Assembly (NCBI RefSeq): GCF_026241895.1
Contig: NZ_JAPJIV010000016.1
Location: 62,001-126,000 of the forward strand
DNA from: Pseudomonas sp. RIT-562
GTDB lineage: Bacteria; Pseudomonadota; Gammaproteobacteria; Pseudomonadales; Pseudomonadaceae
Length of the DNA: 64,000 nt
Direction: 5' to 3'
The position numbers were made by a program, and so were the translations under genes. A model generated the notes under the pieces. That model worked only from the letters and a program-made list of their open reading frames with translations. It searched no databases and was not told the origin of the DNA. This document shows, piece by piece, positions 8,543 to 17,215 of this stretch (positions within the stretch are counted from its first letter, which is position 1; every line of letters begins with the position of its first letter).

Positions 8543-8971
8543 TTAAAACTTCAGTTCTTGGGGCTGCTGAGCAGTATGAGGGTGTACAGCGCCCGCATAG
8601 ACTTTCAGCTTACGATACATGTCGCGACCCAGCGGGTTCTTAGGCAGCATGCCTTTGACCGCGGTCTCGATCACGCGCTCAGGGGCTTTAGCGATCAGCT
8701 TTTCAAAGTTGATCGACTTGATGCCGCCCGGGAAACCGGAGTGGGAGTAGTAGATTTTGTCGGTGGTTTTAGCACCGGTTACACGAATCTGCTCGGCATT
8801 GATAACGACGATGTAGTCGCCGGTGTCAACGTGAGGAGTGTACTCAGCTTTATGCTTGCCACGCAGACGGCTCGCGATTTCGGTGGCCAGACGACCCAGG
8901 GTCTGACCTGCAGCGTCGACGACAAACCAGTCGCGCTGTACTGTTTCCGGTTTAGCAGTAAAAGTTTTCAT
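8543..8971 (-). CDS. rplM: 50S ribosomal protein L13
   Basis: L13 (142 aa) is an early-assembly 23S rRNA-binding protein. The sequence is typical: RDWFVVDAAGQTLGRLATEIA, GDYIVVINAEQIRVTG, YYSHSGFPGG and AVKGMLPKNPLGRDMYRKLKVY. First gene of the rplM-rpsI operon. The promoter lies in the 245 bp shared with the divergent aldo/keto reductase. In E. coli L13 autoregulates this operon at its mRNA leader; I did not find an obvious equivalent structure. Confidence 0.98.
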   Translation of the reverse strand: MKTFTAKPETVQRDWFVVDAAGQTLGRLATEIASRLRGKHKAEYTPHVDTGDYIVVINAEQIRVTGAKTTDKIYYSHSGFPGGIKSINFEKLIAKAPERVIETAVKGMLPKNPLGRDMYRKLKVYAGAVHPHTAQQPQELKF

Positions 8972-9216
8972 TCTTTATAGCCTCAGGGGCCGCCCTGTAA
9001 ATTAGACGGCGGATCTTACTGAATAGTGCGTACTTTGACAAGTCAAAGGCAGCCGGATACAGACGCTTTCGGGGGCTCGGGTCGGCGCGTCCGTTCAACG
9101 GCAAGATTCTTCGGCGGCGGCGCATCACTTCCACTGCAGAAAGAGGTGCGCAATTATGCAGATTGCGAAAAATATTTCAACCTGCTTTTATGATTGTTTT
9201 GCCCAAGGAGCACCCG

Positions 9217-10257
9217 ATGGACTATCGACAGCTAGGCCGGACCAACCTGAACGTGAGTGCCATCTGCCTCGGAACCATGACCTGGGGCGAGCAAAACACT
9301 GAAGCTGAAGCCTTCGCGCAGATCGAACGGGCCAAGGAAGCCGGGATCAATTTCATCGACACCGCAGAAATGTACCCGGTGCCGCCCAAGGCCGAAACCT
9401 ACGCGACCACCGAGCGCTACATCGGCAACTACTTCAAAAGCCGCGGCGATCGCGCCGACTGGATCCTCGCCAGCAAGATCGCCGGCCCCGGCAACACCAT
9501 CGACTATATCCGCGACAAGAACCTGCGCCACAACCGCCAGCACATCACCGCAGCCGTGGACGCGAGCCTCAAGCGCCTGCAAACCGACTATATCGATCTG
9601 TACCAGTTGCACTGGCCGGAACGCAGTACCAATTTCTTCGGCCAGCTTGGCTACAAACACCAGACGGAAGCCAACCTGACGCCACTTGAGGACACCTTGG
9701 AAGCACTGGACGAGCAAGTCCGGGCCGGCAAGATCCGCCATATCGGCCTGTCGAATGAAACGCCGTGGGGCACCATGCGCTTTCTGGCACTGGCCGAAGC
9801 CCGTGGCTGGCCGCGCGCGGTGTCGATCCAGAACCCTTACAACCTGCTCAACCGCAGTTTCGAGGTCGGCCTGGCGGAAATCGCCATCCGCGAACAATGC
9901 GGCCTGCTCGCCTACTCGCCTCTGGCGTTCGGTTTCCTGTCAGGCAAGTACGAAGGCGGCGCCCGCCCGCCAAAAGGCCGCCTGAGCCTGTACAGCCGCT
10001 TCAGCCGCTATTTCAACCCACAGTCGGAAGCGGCCTGCAGCCGTTATGTGGCCCTGGCCCGCGAACATGGCCTGGACCCGGCGCAAATGGCGCTGGCGTT
10101 CGTCAACCAGCAGCCGTTCGTCACCAGCAACATCATTGGCGCCACGACCCTGGAGCAGTTGGAGAGCAACATTGCCAGCTTCGAGCTGAAGCTGTCGGAT
10201 GAAGTGCTTGAGGGGATTGAGGCGATTCACAAGGATCATCCGAATCCGGCACCTTGA
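9217..10257 (+). CDS. NADP(H)-dependent aldo/keto reductase, Tas-like
   Basis: A 346-aa aldo/keto reductase, a (beta/alpha)8 barrel that reduces carbonyls with NADPH. Residues of the catalytic tetrad are in place: Asp and Tyr in DTAEMYPVPP, Lys in ASKIAG and His in QLHWPERST. Length and the MDYRQLGRTNLNVSAICLGTMTWG start match the E. coli Tas group, whose physiological substrate is unclear. I chose the ATG at 9217 because AAGGAG sits 7 nt upstream; the frame is open further upstream without family similarity. Followed by a REP element. Confidence 0.92.
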   Translation: MDYRQLGRTNLNVSAICLGTMTWGEQNTEAEAFAQIERAKEAGINFIDTAEMYPVPPKAETYATTERYIGNYFKSRGDRADWILASKIAGPGNTIDYIRDKNLRHNRQHITAAVDASLKRLQTDYIDLYQLHWPERSTNFFGQLGYKHQTEANLTPLEDTLEALDEQVRAGKIRHIGLSNETPWGTMRFLALAEARGWPRAVSIQNPYNLLNRSFEVGLAEIAIREQCGLLAYSPLAFGFLSGKYEGGARPPKGRLSLYSRFSRYFNPQSEAACSRYVALAREHGLDPAQMALAFVNQQPFVTSNIIGATTLEQLESNIASFELKLSDEVLEGIEAIHKDHPNPAP

Positions 10258-10271
10258 TCGCCCGATAAAAA

Positions 10272-10342
10272 GCCATCGCGAGCAGGCTCACTTCTACAGC
10301 TGGAATGCGTTCCCCTGTAGGAGTGAGCCTGCTCGCGATGGC
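10272..10342. repeat. REP inverted repeat, GCGAGCAGGCTCACTCCTACA class
   Basis: Arms GCCATCGCGAGCAGGCTCAC... and its complement around a short spacer, one mismatch (CTT versus CTC). It lies between the convergent aldo/keto reductase and acyl-CoA dehydrogenase genes and may also act as a terminator structure. The same class recurs at 22139, 37728 and 49501. Confidence 0.87.
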
Positions 10343-10362
10343 GATTTAACAGGCGCCGTAGA

Positions 10363-11499
10363 TCAAAGCGACCGCGCAATAATCTCCTTCATGATCTCAT
10401 TGGTCCCCGCATAAATCCGCTGCACCCGCGCATCCGCCCACGCGCGCGCCACCGGGTATTCCCACATGAATCCGTAGCCGCCATGCAACTGCACGCACTC
10501 GTCGAGCACCTTGCATTGCAGGTCAGTCCCCCAATACTTGGCCATCGCCGCCGTCGGCACATCCAGCTTGCCCTGCAAGTGCAGCTCCAGGCAACGATCG
10601 ACGAAGACCCGGCCAATCTGAATTTCAGTGGCCATTTCCGCGAGCTTGAACCGGGTATTCTGGAAGTCCGCAATCGCCTTGCCGAACGCCTTGCGCTCAC
10701 GGGTGTAATCGAGCGTCCACTGCAGCGCCGCCTCGGCCGATGCCAGGCCACCGATAGCCACGGTGAGCCGCTCCTGTGGCAACTCCTGCATCAGGTAAGC
10801 AAAGCCCATCCCCGCCTGCCCCAGAAGATTTTCCTTGGGTACCCGCACGTCCTGGAAAAACAACTCCGAAGTGTCCTGCGCCTTCATGCCGACTTTCTCC
10901 AGGCGCTTGCCCTTGTCGAAGCCCGGCGTATCGGCCTCCACCAGGAACAGGCTGGTGCCCTTCGCGCCGGCCTTCGGGTCGGTCTTGGCCACGACGATCA
11001 CCAGGTCGGCCAGAAAGCCATTGGTAATGAAGGTCTTGGAGCCGTTGATCACATACTCGTCGCCATCCAGTACCGCAGTGGTCTTGACCCCCTGCAAGTC
11101 GGAACCGGCACCCGGCTCGGTCATGGCAATCGCGGTGACCATCTCGCCAGAGACCAGTTTTGGCAGGTATTTATGCTTCAGCGCCTCGCTGCCGTAATGC
11201 AGGATGTATGGCGCAACAATGTCCGAATGGAGAGAAAAACCAATGCCGGTCAGGCCGAGTCGGCCAACCTCTTCGATCACCACCGCGCTATACAGAAAAT
11301 CCGCCCCGAGCCCGCCATATTCTTCCGGAAGATGGGAGCACAGCATCCCCGCCTCCCCCGCCTTGTTCCAGAGCTTACGGTCGATGTAGCCCTGTTTCTC
11401 CCATTGCCCATGGAACGGCACCGCCTCCTTTTCGAGGAACGTTCGAACGCTGTCGCGAAAGAGTTCGTGCTCGGAACTGAACAAGGTTCTGGGGATCAT
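10363..11499 (-). CDS. acyl-CoA dehydrogenase, long-chain (LCAD/IVD-like) type
   Basis: A 378-aa FAD acyl-CoA dehydrogenase that introduces an alpha-beta double bond in acyl-CoA. FAD and substrate motifs are AMTEPGAGSDLQG, GSKTFITNG and QLHGGYGFMWEYPVARAWADARVQRIYAGTNEIMKEIIA. The position of the medium-chain enzyme's catalytic Glu is Ala here (YAGT). The alternative base of the long-chain/isovaleryl enzymes is available in helix G (QERLTVAIGGLASAEAAL), so it should be active with LCAD-type geometry. No thiolase, hydratase or ETF gene is adjacent. The GlxA-type regulator is divergent. Confidence 0.93.
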   Translation of the reverse strand: MIPRTLFSSEHELFRDSVRTFLEKEAVPFHGQWEKQGYIDRKLWNKAGEAGMLCSHLPEEYGGLGADFLYSAVVIEEVGRLGLTGIGFSLHSDIVAPYILHYGSEALKHKYLPKLVSGEMVTAIAMTEPGAGSDLQGVKTTAVLDGDEYVINGSKTFITNGFLADLVIVVAKTDPKAGAKGTSLFLVEADTPGFDKGKRLEKVGMKAQDTSELFFQDVRVPKENLLGQAGMGFAYLMQELPQERLTVAIGGLASAEAALQWTLDYTRERKAFGKAIADFQNTRFKLAEMATEIQIGRVFVDRCLELHLQGKLDVPTAAMAKYWGTDLQCKVLDECVQLHGGYGFMWEYPVARAWADARVQRIYAGTNEIMKEIIARSL

Positions 11500-11643
11500 G
11501 CGGCACCTGTCGTTATTGTTGGAGGGAGTGGCCTCCAGAGACTATGCCTCGCCTCCGATACAGGACACTGGACACATCAGACAAAAAATAAGACGATCCA
11601 GCCGTCTGGTGACCACTTTCCCTTATAAAAATAAAGTTGAATT

Positions 11644-12639
11644 ATGTCCAACCAAGTCTCCACGCCGTTACGGCGCGTCAGCATCCTGGCTATCGATCGG
11701 GTTTTCGCTTCCACTCTCATGCAAGCCAAGGATTTCTTCCACCTTGCCAGCCTGCGCTACGGCAAACAGCTGGGCCACGGCCTCGTGCCGGCCTTCGAGA
11801 CTCGCCTGGTCAGCCCGGATGGCAAGCCAGTGAACAGCTTCAGTGATGTGATCATGCCGGTGGATGGCGGCCTGGAAAACGCCGACATCATCGTCCTGCC
11901 AGCGTTCTGGGACGACTTCGAAACCCTTTGCCAACGCTATCCGCAAGTCCTGCCATGGCTGCGCCAGCAACATGCCCGCGGTGCTGTGCTGTGCGGCGAA
12001 GCGACCGGCGTGTTCTGGCTCGCCGAAGCCGGGCTGCTCGACGGCAAGGAAGCCACCACTTACTGGCGCTTCTTCAATGCCTTCGCCGAACGCTTCCCCA
12101 AGGTGCAGCTCAATCAGGACAAACACCTGACCGACGCCGACAACCTGTATTGCGCCGGCGGCACCACATCCGCCTGCGACCTGTATATCTACCTGATCGA
12201 GCGCTTCTGCGGCGCCAACGTGTCACAAGCCGTGGCCCGTGACATCCTTTATGAAGTGCAGCGCAGCTACTCCCCCGGCCGCATCGGCTTCGGCGGACAA
12301 AAACTGCATCAGGACGTGATCATCCTGCAGATCCAGCACTGGCTCGAAGAACACTTCGCCGACAAATTCCGCTTCGAAGACGTCGCCCGCGAACACGGCA
12401 TGAGCATCCGCAACTTCATGCGCCGCTTCCAGACCGCCACCGGCGACAAACCCCTGCATTACCTGCAGCGCCTGCGCATCGAAACCGCCAAGGGCCTGCT
12501 GTCCGGCAGTCGCAAGAGCATCAAGACCATCAGCTATGAGGTGGGTTACGACGATGCGAGCTTCTTTGCGCGGCTGTTTCGCCAGCATACGGAGCTGTCG
12601 CCGAATCAGTATCGGCAGCAGTTTCAGCAGGCTGCTTGA
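11644..12639 (+). CDS. GlxA-family AraC-type transcriptional regulator
   Basis: A 331-aa regulator with an N-terminal DJ-1/PfpI-like domain (about 10-200) and a C-terminal AraC double helix-turn-helix (about 225-330; FRFEDVAREHGMSIRNFMRRF and SIKTISYEVGYDDASFFARLFRQHTELSPNQYR). The DJ-1 nucleophile elbow reads LCGEATGVFWLA, without the Cys at the elbow, so this domain is sensory and not enzymatic. Relatives control carnitine, arginine or nitrogen-compound catabolism. It is divergent from the acyl-CoA dehydrogenase and lies immediately upstream, same strand, of the amino-acid oxidase cassette; either could be the target. Confidence 0.9.
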   Translation: MSNQVSTPLRRVSILAIDRVFASTLMQAKDFFHLASLRYGKQLGHGLVPAFETRLVSPDGKPVNSFSDVIMPVDGGLENADIIVLPAFWDDFETLCQRYPQVLPWLRQQHARGAVLCGEATGVFWLAEAGLLDGKEATTYWRFFNAFAERFPKVQLNQDKHLTDADNLYCAGGTTSACDLYIYLIERFCGANVSQAVARDILYEVQRSYSPGRIGFGGQKLHQDVIILQIQHWLEEHFADKFRFEDVAREHGMSIRNFMRRFQTATGDKPLHYLQRLRIETAKGLLSGSRKSIKTISYEVGYDDASFFARLFRQHTELSPNQYRQQFQQAA

Positions 12640-12685
12640 TGTATTAGCCAACCTCCAATCCAATCTTGAAATCCAATATGGGTGC

Positions 12686-12699
12686 GCCTGCTCGCGATG
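12686..12699. repeat. solitary REP half-site
   Basis: GCCTGCTCGCGATG matches one arm of the local REP class, but no complementary arm follows. It lies at the left border of the accessory cassette and may be a REP remnant broken by the event that brought the cassette in. Confidence 0.55.
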
Positions 12700-12788
12700 A
12701 ACGATGATTTTGTTTTACGAGATAAACCGAATCGTTGTATTCACGGCCAAGCCCATCCATGCAAGTTCATGGTCCGCTGCTAACATTC

Positions 12789-12808
12789 TTCCTACATAAA
12801 TATAGGAA
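12789..12808. promoter_or_regulatory. inverted repeat upstream of the flavoenzyme gene, possible operator
   Basis: TTCCTA-N8-TAGGAA in an AT-rich stretch about 105 nt upstream of the flavoenzyme start. It could bind a dimeric regulator. This rests on symmetry and position only. Confidence 0.3.
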
Positions 12809-12912
12809 AACACTTCACCTTGCAGTTGTATTTTACTACTGCAGCGAGACACTAAAAGATCAAACATACTTCCCGAGCAAATCTACTACAACGCATCAGG
12901 GAAGATAAACAG

Positions 12913-14859
12913 ATGACCATCGGTTCCAGCTACAACTACCCCTCAGAAATCGCAGAGAGCGCGCCTCGAACAAAGCGCTCAGTTCAAAACAAATGGCACG
13001 GCCGTTTTCCTAACCCTCCTGACTTATGCTTCGACTACCGCTCTTTGGTGGAACAAGCTAATGGTATCGCTCGAGCAACGAATTCAGATCATAAAATTTG
13101 CATAATTGGTGCTGGCATAACTGGGCTCACTGCTGCGCGCGAGCTATACCGCTGCGGCTTTAATAATGTAACCCTCATCGAGCAGTCCAAACGAATAGGA
13201 GGCAGACACTTGACTGTGTCCGGCAGCCTAAGCTCTCCAAAGAGTCACACCCCTTTCGAAATGGGCGCCATGCGGATGCCTTTCTTCAACCGCGCAGGGG
13301 AGCCACCGAAAGATGGCCGCTCGTTGATGGCTTACTACGCGAGTGAATTCGGACTGAGTATTTCAGACTTTGCAAACCCAGGCAGTCCATGGGTGGCGTC
13401 TACGGGCATATATCTTCGAGAAGGCAGTGTGGGCGGCCGATCGCTACCACATATGCTGATATGGAAGAATGAAGACGGCCTCACTCCGCCCCCAGGAGAA
13501 GAGCTCCAACGTGTATACGCCAAATGGAGAGCCTTCGCCGACCGAATGAGCCTCCACATTTCGGAGGAGTATGCTACCCAAAAATGGGAGCAGATGTGGG
13601 CTGCCATCGTCCAGAAATATGAAAGCACTTCGTTTCGCGACTTGGTTACCATGCCCGCCATCAATGCCTGGGAAGAAAACTCTCCCGGAAATTTCGGCGG
13701 TATGGGCATGACAGCGGATGAGTCCGCGATTTTCTATGCCATCGGAATTGGTGACGGAAGCTGGGGCGCCTTCTACGATGTCTGCTCTCTTTACCCGCTG
13801 CGCACTGCGATTTTTGGATTCAGCAGCCAGCTGCAATTGATCCACGGGCGAGTCGATTCAACTGGCGACCCCGTCGAATCCCCTCACCTCAGTAGTGCAG
13901 CAGTTTACGACTCACGGGGCTTAGCGTTTGACAAACCAAGATACATCGGGCTCGCTGCTTTAGACGAATGTATGTTGTTCATGGAGACAGACACAACCGG
14001 GACGTCTTATTACGAGCATGCATTGGAGAGAAGAGATGCCTTTTTAACCGACTCGCCGGTAACGAAGCTTCAAAAACTCGATGACGGTAAAGTGCGAGTC
14101 TTTTACAACTGGAATGACAGCGATCCAGATCAAGCTGAGGAGCAATTTGCCGACTACGACTCAGTTGTCATGACCCTCCCTTCCTGGCTGATCGAGACTC
14201 GAATAACGCTGGAAAACTTCACTCAGGAAATGCTTCCGTTCGAAACAATAAACGCTTATAAAACGGCTCATTGGGAAACCAGCTGCAAAGTCTTTGCGCC
14301 CCTGAAGAAATCTTTTCTGAACAAAAATAAAAAAATCCCACAAACGATCGTCACTGATAGTTTCATTCACGATGTATACACCTATCGCTATAATAAAAAC
14401 TATAGCTACGACTGCATTCTTTTAAGCTACACGTGGGAAGACGATGCAACCAAGCTGGCTTTATTTACGGACAAGGAACTGGTCAAAAAATGCGTCAAAG
14501 AGCTCGACCGAATACTCATGAACTCCGAAAACATTCGAGAGCGGATCTCACCTTACATCGGCATGGATCAAGCCGTCGTGCAACGCTGGATGACCGACAA
14601 AAACGCCTTAGGGTGTGCAAAATTGTATAGGCCAGGTACCTATTACGACGCGGTCAGCCTGATGAAATATAACAGGGACTACGCCCATATTTCCGGTTTG
14701 TACTTTTCGGGAGAGTCTTTTTCGGTAGACGCGGGCTGGACCGAACCCTGCTTTCGCGGTGCCGTCGATGCCGTCATTCATATCTGCAACAAAACGGGAG
14801 CCACCTTCAACGGAGGTTTTACGATGGCGGAATATCCTGAATACAAACTAAAAACCTGA
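12913..14859 (+). CDS. FAD-dependent L-amino-acid monooxygenase/oxidase (tryptophan/phenylalanine/lysine 2-monooxygenase family)
   Basis: A 648-aa flavin amine oxidase-fold protein. The FAD-binding ICIIGAGITGLTAARE is at residues 63-78, preceded by an unusual 60-residue N-extension without signal peptide. Then come EQSKRIGGRH, FEMGAMRMP (the FE/D-GAMRxP active-site arginine motif of tryptophan, phenylalanine and lysine monooxygenases) and LLSYTWEDDATKL, close to the SYTWEDDSTRL stretch I recall from Pseudomonas phenylalanine oxidase. The FAD-closing segment is YFSGESFSVDAGWTEPCFRGA. Family members oxidatively decarboxylate an L-amino acid to the amide with one carbon less, or deaminate it to the keto acid. 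An amidohydrolase follows, favouring the amide route. Substrate unknown. Base composition is lower in GC than neighbours, suggesting transfer. Confidence 0.8.
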   Translation: MTIGSSYNYPSEIAESAPRTKRSVQNKWHGRFPNPPDLCFDYRSLVEQANGIARATNSDHKICIIGAGITGLTAARELYRCGFNNVTLIEQSKRIGGRHLTVSGSLSSPKSHTPFEMGAMRMPFFNRAGEPPKDGRSLMAYYASEFGLSISDFANPGSPWVASTGIYLREGSVGGRSLPHMLIWKNEDGLTPPPGEELQRVYAKWRAFADRMSLHISEEYATQKWEQMWAAIVQKYESTSFRDLVTMPAINAWEENSPGNFGGMGMTADESAIFYAIGIGDGSWGAFYDVCSLYPLRTAIFGFSSQLQLIHGRVDSTGDPVESPHLSSAAVYDSRGLAFDKPRYIGLAALDECMLFMETDTTGTSYYEHALERRDAFLTDSPVTKLQKLDDGKVRVFYNWNDSDPDQAEEQFADYDSVVMTLPSWLIETRITLENFTQEMLPFETINAYKTAHWETSCKVFAPLKKSFLNKNKKIPQTIVTDSFIHDVYTYRYNKNYSYDCILLSYTWEDDATKLALFTDKELVKKCVKELDRILMNSENIRERISPYIGMDQAVVQRWMTDKNALGCAKLYRPGTYYDAVSLMKYNRDYAHISGLYFSGESFSVDAGWTEPCFRGAVDAVIHICNKTGATFNGGFTMAEYPEYKLKT

Positions 14860-15034
14860 GTAAATTTCCTCGTATCGAATTCCAATATAGCCCCTTTGCA
14901 TTAGCTTGCTTTTCGCCATCTTGGGATTTGGACTACAACCAAAAAGGAAACGGCTGACTTTCTCGATCTTGGATCTTCAACGCCTAATGCATGCGCAATT
15001 AAACGGGTTGAAGAAAAATAAAAACGAGGTCGTC

Positions 15035-15922
15035 ATGAGCAAGTCAGTCAGTCCTGTCCGTGTAGCAGTCGTGCAATTCGATCCACAAGTCGGCATGGAA
15101 AATCGTGAGGGAAATCTGTGCCGCAGCCTGGAATTGGCTTTGGAGGCAGTCAGTGGTGGTGCGAACCTCATAGTCCTGCCGGAGCTTTCCAACACAGGTT
15201 ACTTCTTCAGCAACCGGAAAGACGCCTTCGAACATTCAGAGGCGGTTCCCTCGGGACCAAGCGTCCAAAGCTGGATGGATTTTGCCATCGAGCACAAGGT
15301 GTATCTGATTGCTGGGTTGACCGAGCGAGATGGTATGCAGCTCTTCAACACCGGTGTACTGGTGGGCCCGGATGGGTTCATTGGCAAATACCGAAAAGCC
15401 CACTTGTGGAACCTCGAAAAGCTTTGGTTCACCCCGGGCGATACAGGCTTTCCGGTGTTCGATACGCCGATCGGTCGAATCGGGTTGTTGATCTGCTGGG
15501 ATATCTGGTTTCCCGAAGTGCCGCGCATTCTTAGTCAACAAGGCGCGGACATCATTTGCAGCTTGAACAATTGGGTATGGACACCTCCACCATTGTTCGA
15601 TTGTGCCGGCAAATGCATGGCATCGTACTTGACGATGACCGCCGCTCACGTCAACAACGTATTCATTGCCGCTGCCAGTCGGATCGGCGAAGAACGAGGC
15701 GCTCGTTACCTGGGCTGCTCACTGATTGCAGGCACTAATGGATGGCCTATTGGGGAAGTGGCGTCAGCAGATAAACAGGAAATTTTGTTTGCCGATATCG
15801 ACCTGACCAGTTCTCGCAGTGCTCCGATCTGGAACAACTTGAACGATCTACATCGCGATCGCCGGACCGATCTCTTCGATCAGATGCTCGGATACACCCA
15901 GCACCCTCCCCTCCCACGCTGA
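15035..15922 (+). CDS. nitrilase-superfamily carbon-nitrogen hydrolase (probable amidase)
   Basis: A 295-aa C-N hydrolase with the complete catalytic set: Glu50 in VLPELSNTGYF, Lys120 in GKYRKAHLW and Cys153 in LLICWDIWFPE. The branch is amidase-like, not a true nitrilase. The C-terminal NNLNDLHRDRRTDLFDQMLGY is common in omega-amide and aromatic-amide hydrolases. It probably hydrolyses the amide made by the upstream flavoenzyme to the acid and ammonia, as DavA does after DavB for lysine; this is inferred from adjacency. I chose the ATG at 15035 with GAGG 5 nt upstream, which gives the usual family length. Longer in-frame starts from 14906 add non-family sequence. Confidence 0.82.
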   Translation: MSKSVSPVRVAVVQFDPQVGMENREGNLCRSLELALEAVSGGANLIVLPELSNTGYFFSNRKDAFEHSEAVPSGPSVQSWMDFAIEHKVYLIAGLTERDGMQLFNTGVLVGPDGFIGKYRKAHLWNLEKLWFTPGDTGFPVFDTPIGRIGLLICWDIWFPEVPRILSQQGADIICSLNNWVWTPPPLFDCAGKCMASYLTMTAAHVNNVFIAAASRIGEERGARYLGCSLIAGTNGWPIGEVASADKQEILFADIDLTSSRSAPIWNNLNDLHRDRRTDLFDQMLGYTQHPPLPR

Positions 15923-15937
15923 CCGAGGAATTCAATC

Positions 15938-17149
15938 ATGAAATCCGATACCGATCGGCTGGACCCGCTCGACCGCACGAAACTCGATACGTCGATTATC
16001 GTGCTAGTGCTAGCCACTGGATTGCTTATTCCCTGGCTTACATTTACCTACCGCTCGTCATGGTCAATGCTTTGGCCTGACTACAACCATATGGTGTCGA
16101 ATCTCCCTGACCTGGCGGCATGGCTGCGCTGGATCGTGGGAGATATCAGTGAGGTAGCATTCTACAAGCACGAGTTCGCCTCCTTGGGACTGTTAGCCGG
16201 AGCATATCTGGCTTACTGGGCTAATCGCACTGGGAAATCATGGCAAGGTTTTGCCATCTCATACGGCACCGGGCTGTGGCCGTGGTTAGTCACAAGCTCT
16301 CTACTTGGCTTGTTGCTGAGCAACCTGCTGTGGGGCTGGACGGTAACAGCGACCAGCTGGCAACCAACATTTGCCGCCTTCGTTTCACTGCCGGCAGCAA
16401 TGGTGCTGATGTTTGGAGGTGGGTGGAAGGTCACGATCAATGGCGCCGTAATGGGGGCCACGCTTGTAACTCCCATGTGTTTGCTCATCGTGAACTACGT
16501 GTGCATTCCAATGAACTTGCCTGCGGTCATTGGTAATGTCTCTGGAATGGCGGTTGCCAGCGTCGCGGCGTTCCTCCTGTGTCGGTACATCCCCGGCCTG
16601 GTCAAGACTGAATCATCGGGGCCACCCGGAAATCAATCCAGCAACACAGTCGTTCCCTTAAAACCCAAAACACCTGACTACGGAATAATCTGGGGTCTAC
16701 GTCGGGTATTGGCTGATTTTTCGGAAGCGCCATTTTTCGGCAACGAATGGGCAAGCGTGGGTCTTTTGGTGGGCGCACTACTCGCCTTTACGTTGAACCC
16801 CTTAAGCCCCGCCTACGGTTCGGGCTTGTTACCACACCTGATCGGAGCACAGGCGCTGACGTCAGCGATCGGTGTGGTGATCTGGCGCAGGCAATGGAAG
16901 TTGCTCGGCTGGTACCCCACCTATGTCCCGTTGGTTTCGGTCGTCCCAGCGGCCGTTCTGACATACGGCGGCAGCTGGCATGTAATTGCAATTAGCGCAG
17001 TGCTGGGTGCACTCATCGCTCCGCCACTAGCATGCGCAATAGCCAGGCGAATTCCTAAGGACATGCACCCTTACATTGGAAACGTCCTGTCCATGGCTAT
17101 CAGTACTTTGCTGATCATTCCGTTTATCGGTTGGTTCTTGTCTGTTTAA
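15938..17149 (+). CDS. polytopic membrane protein made of two tandem homologous domains, family not recognised
   Basis: A 403-aa integral membrane protein with about 10-12 hydrophobic segments. Residues 69-216 and 260-400 are copies of one unit. Each begins D(I/F)SE..F...E(F/W)AS(L/V)GLL.GA.LA, continues YG(T/S)GL.P.L, then GW...W.PT(F/Y)...VS..PAA...GG.W.V.I...V.GA...P, and ends IGNV.(S/G)MA. A hydrophilic linker (217-258) joins them and an extra N-terminal helix (19-36) precedes. Such duplication is typical of secondary transporters. It starts 16 nt after the amidase and precedes an asparaginase, so transport of the substrate amino acid or amide is likely. I do not recognise a named family. 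Confidence 0.7.
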   Translation: MKSDTDRLDPLDRTKLDTSIIVLVLATGLLIPWLTFTYRSSWSMLWPDYNHMVSNLPDLAAWLRWIVGDISEVAFYKHEFASLGLLAGAYLAYWANRTGKSWQGFAISYGTGLWPWLVTSSLLGLLLSNLLWGWTVTATSWQPTFAAFVSLPAAMVLMFGGGWKVTINGAVMGATLVTPMCLLIVNYVCIPMNLPAVIGNVSGMAVASVAAFLLCRYIPGLVKTESSGPPGNQSSNTVVPLKPKTPDYGIIWGLRRVLADFSEAPFFGNEWASVGLLVGALLAFTLNPLSPAYGSGLLPHLIGAQALTSAIGVVIWRRQWKLLGWYPTYVPLVSVVPAAVLTYGGSWHVIAISAVLGALIAPPLACAIARRIPKDMHPYIGNVLSMAISTLLIIPFIGWFLSV

Positions 17150-17159
17150 TACAACCTGC

Positions 17160-17191
17160 GGGCGGGCTGTAACGATGATTGCAGCCTGCCC
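17160..17191 (+). other. hairpin between membrane protein and asparaginase genes
   Basis: GGGCGGGCTG and CAGCCTGCCC pair with one mismatch around a 12-nt loop. There is no T-tract, so this is more likely an mRNA processing or stabilising element than a terminator, dividing the cassette into a three-gene unit plus the asparaginase. Confidence 0.45.
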
Positions 17192-17215
17192 TGGTCATCT
17201 TACGCGAGGTATTAC

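Noticed and set aside
14906..15034. Longer N-terminus for the C-N hydrolase
   Set aside because: The in-frame extension (MLFAILGFGLQPKRKRL...) is not family-like, and the ATG at 15035 has a good GAGG and gives the standard length.
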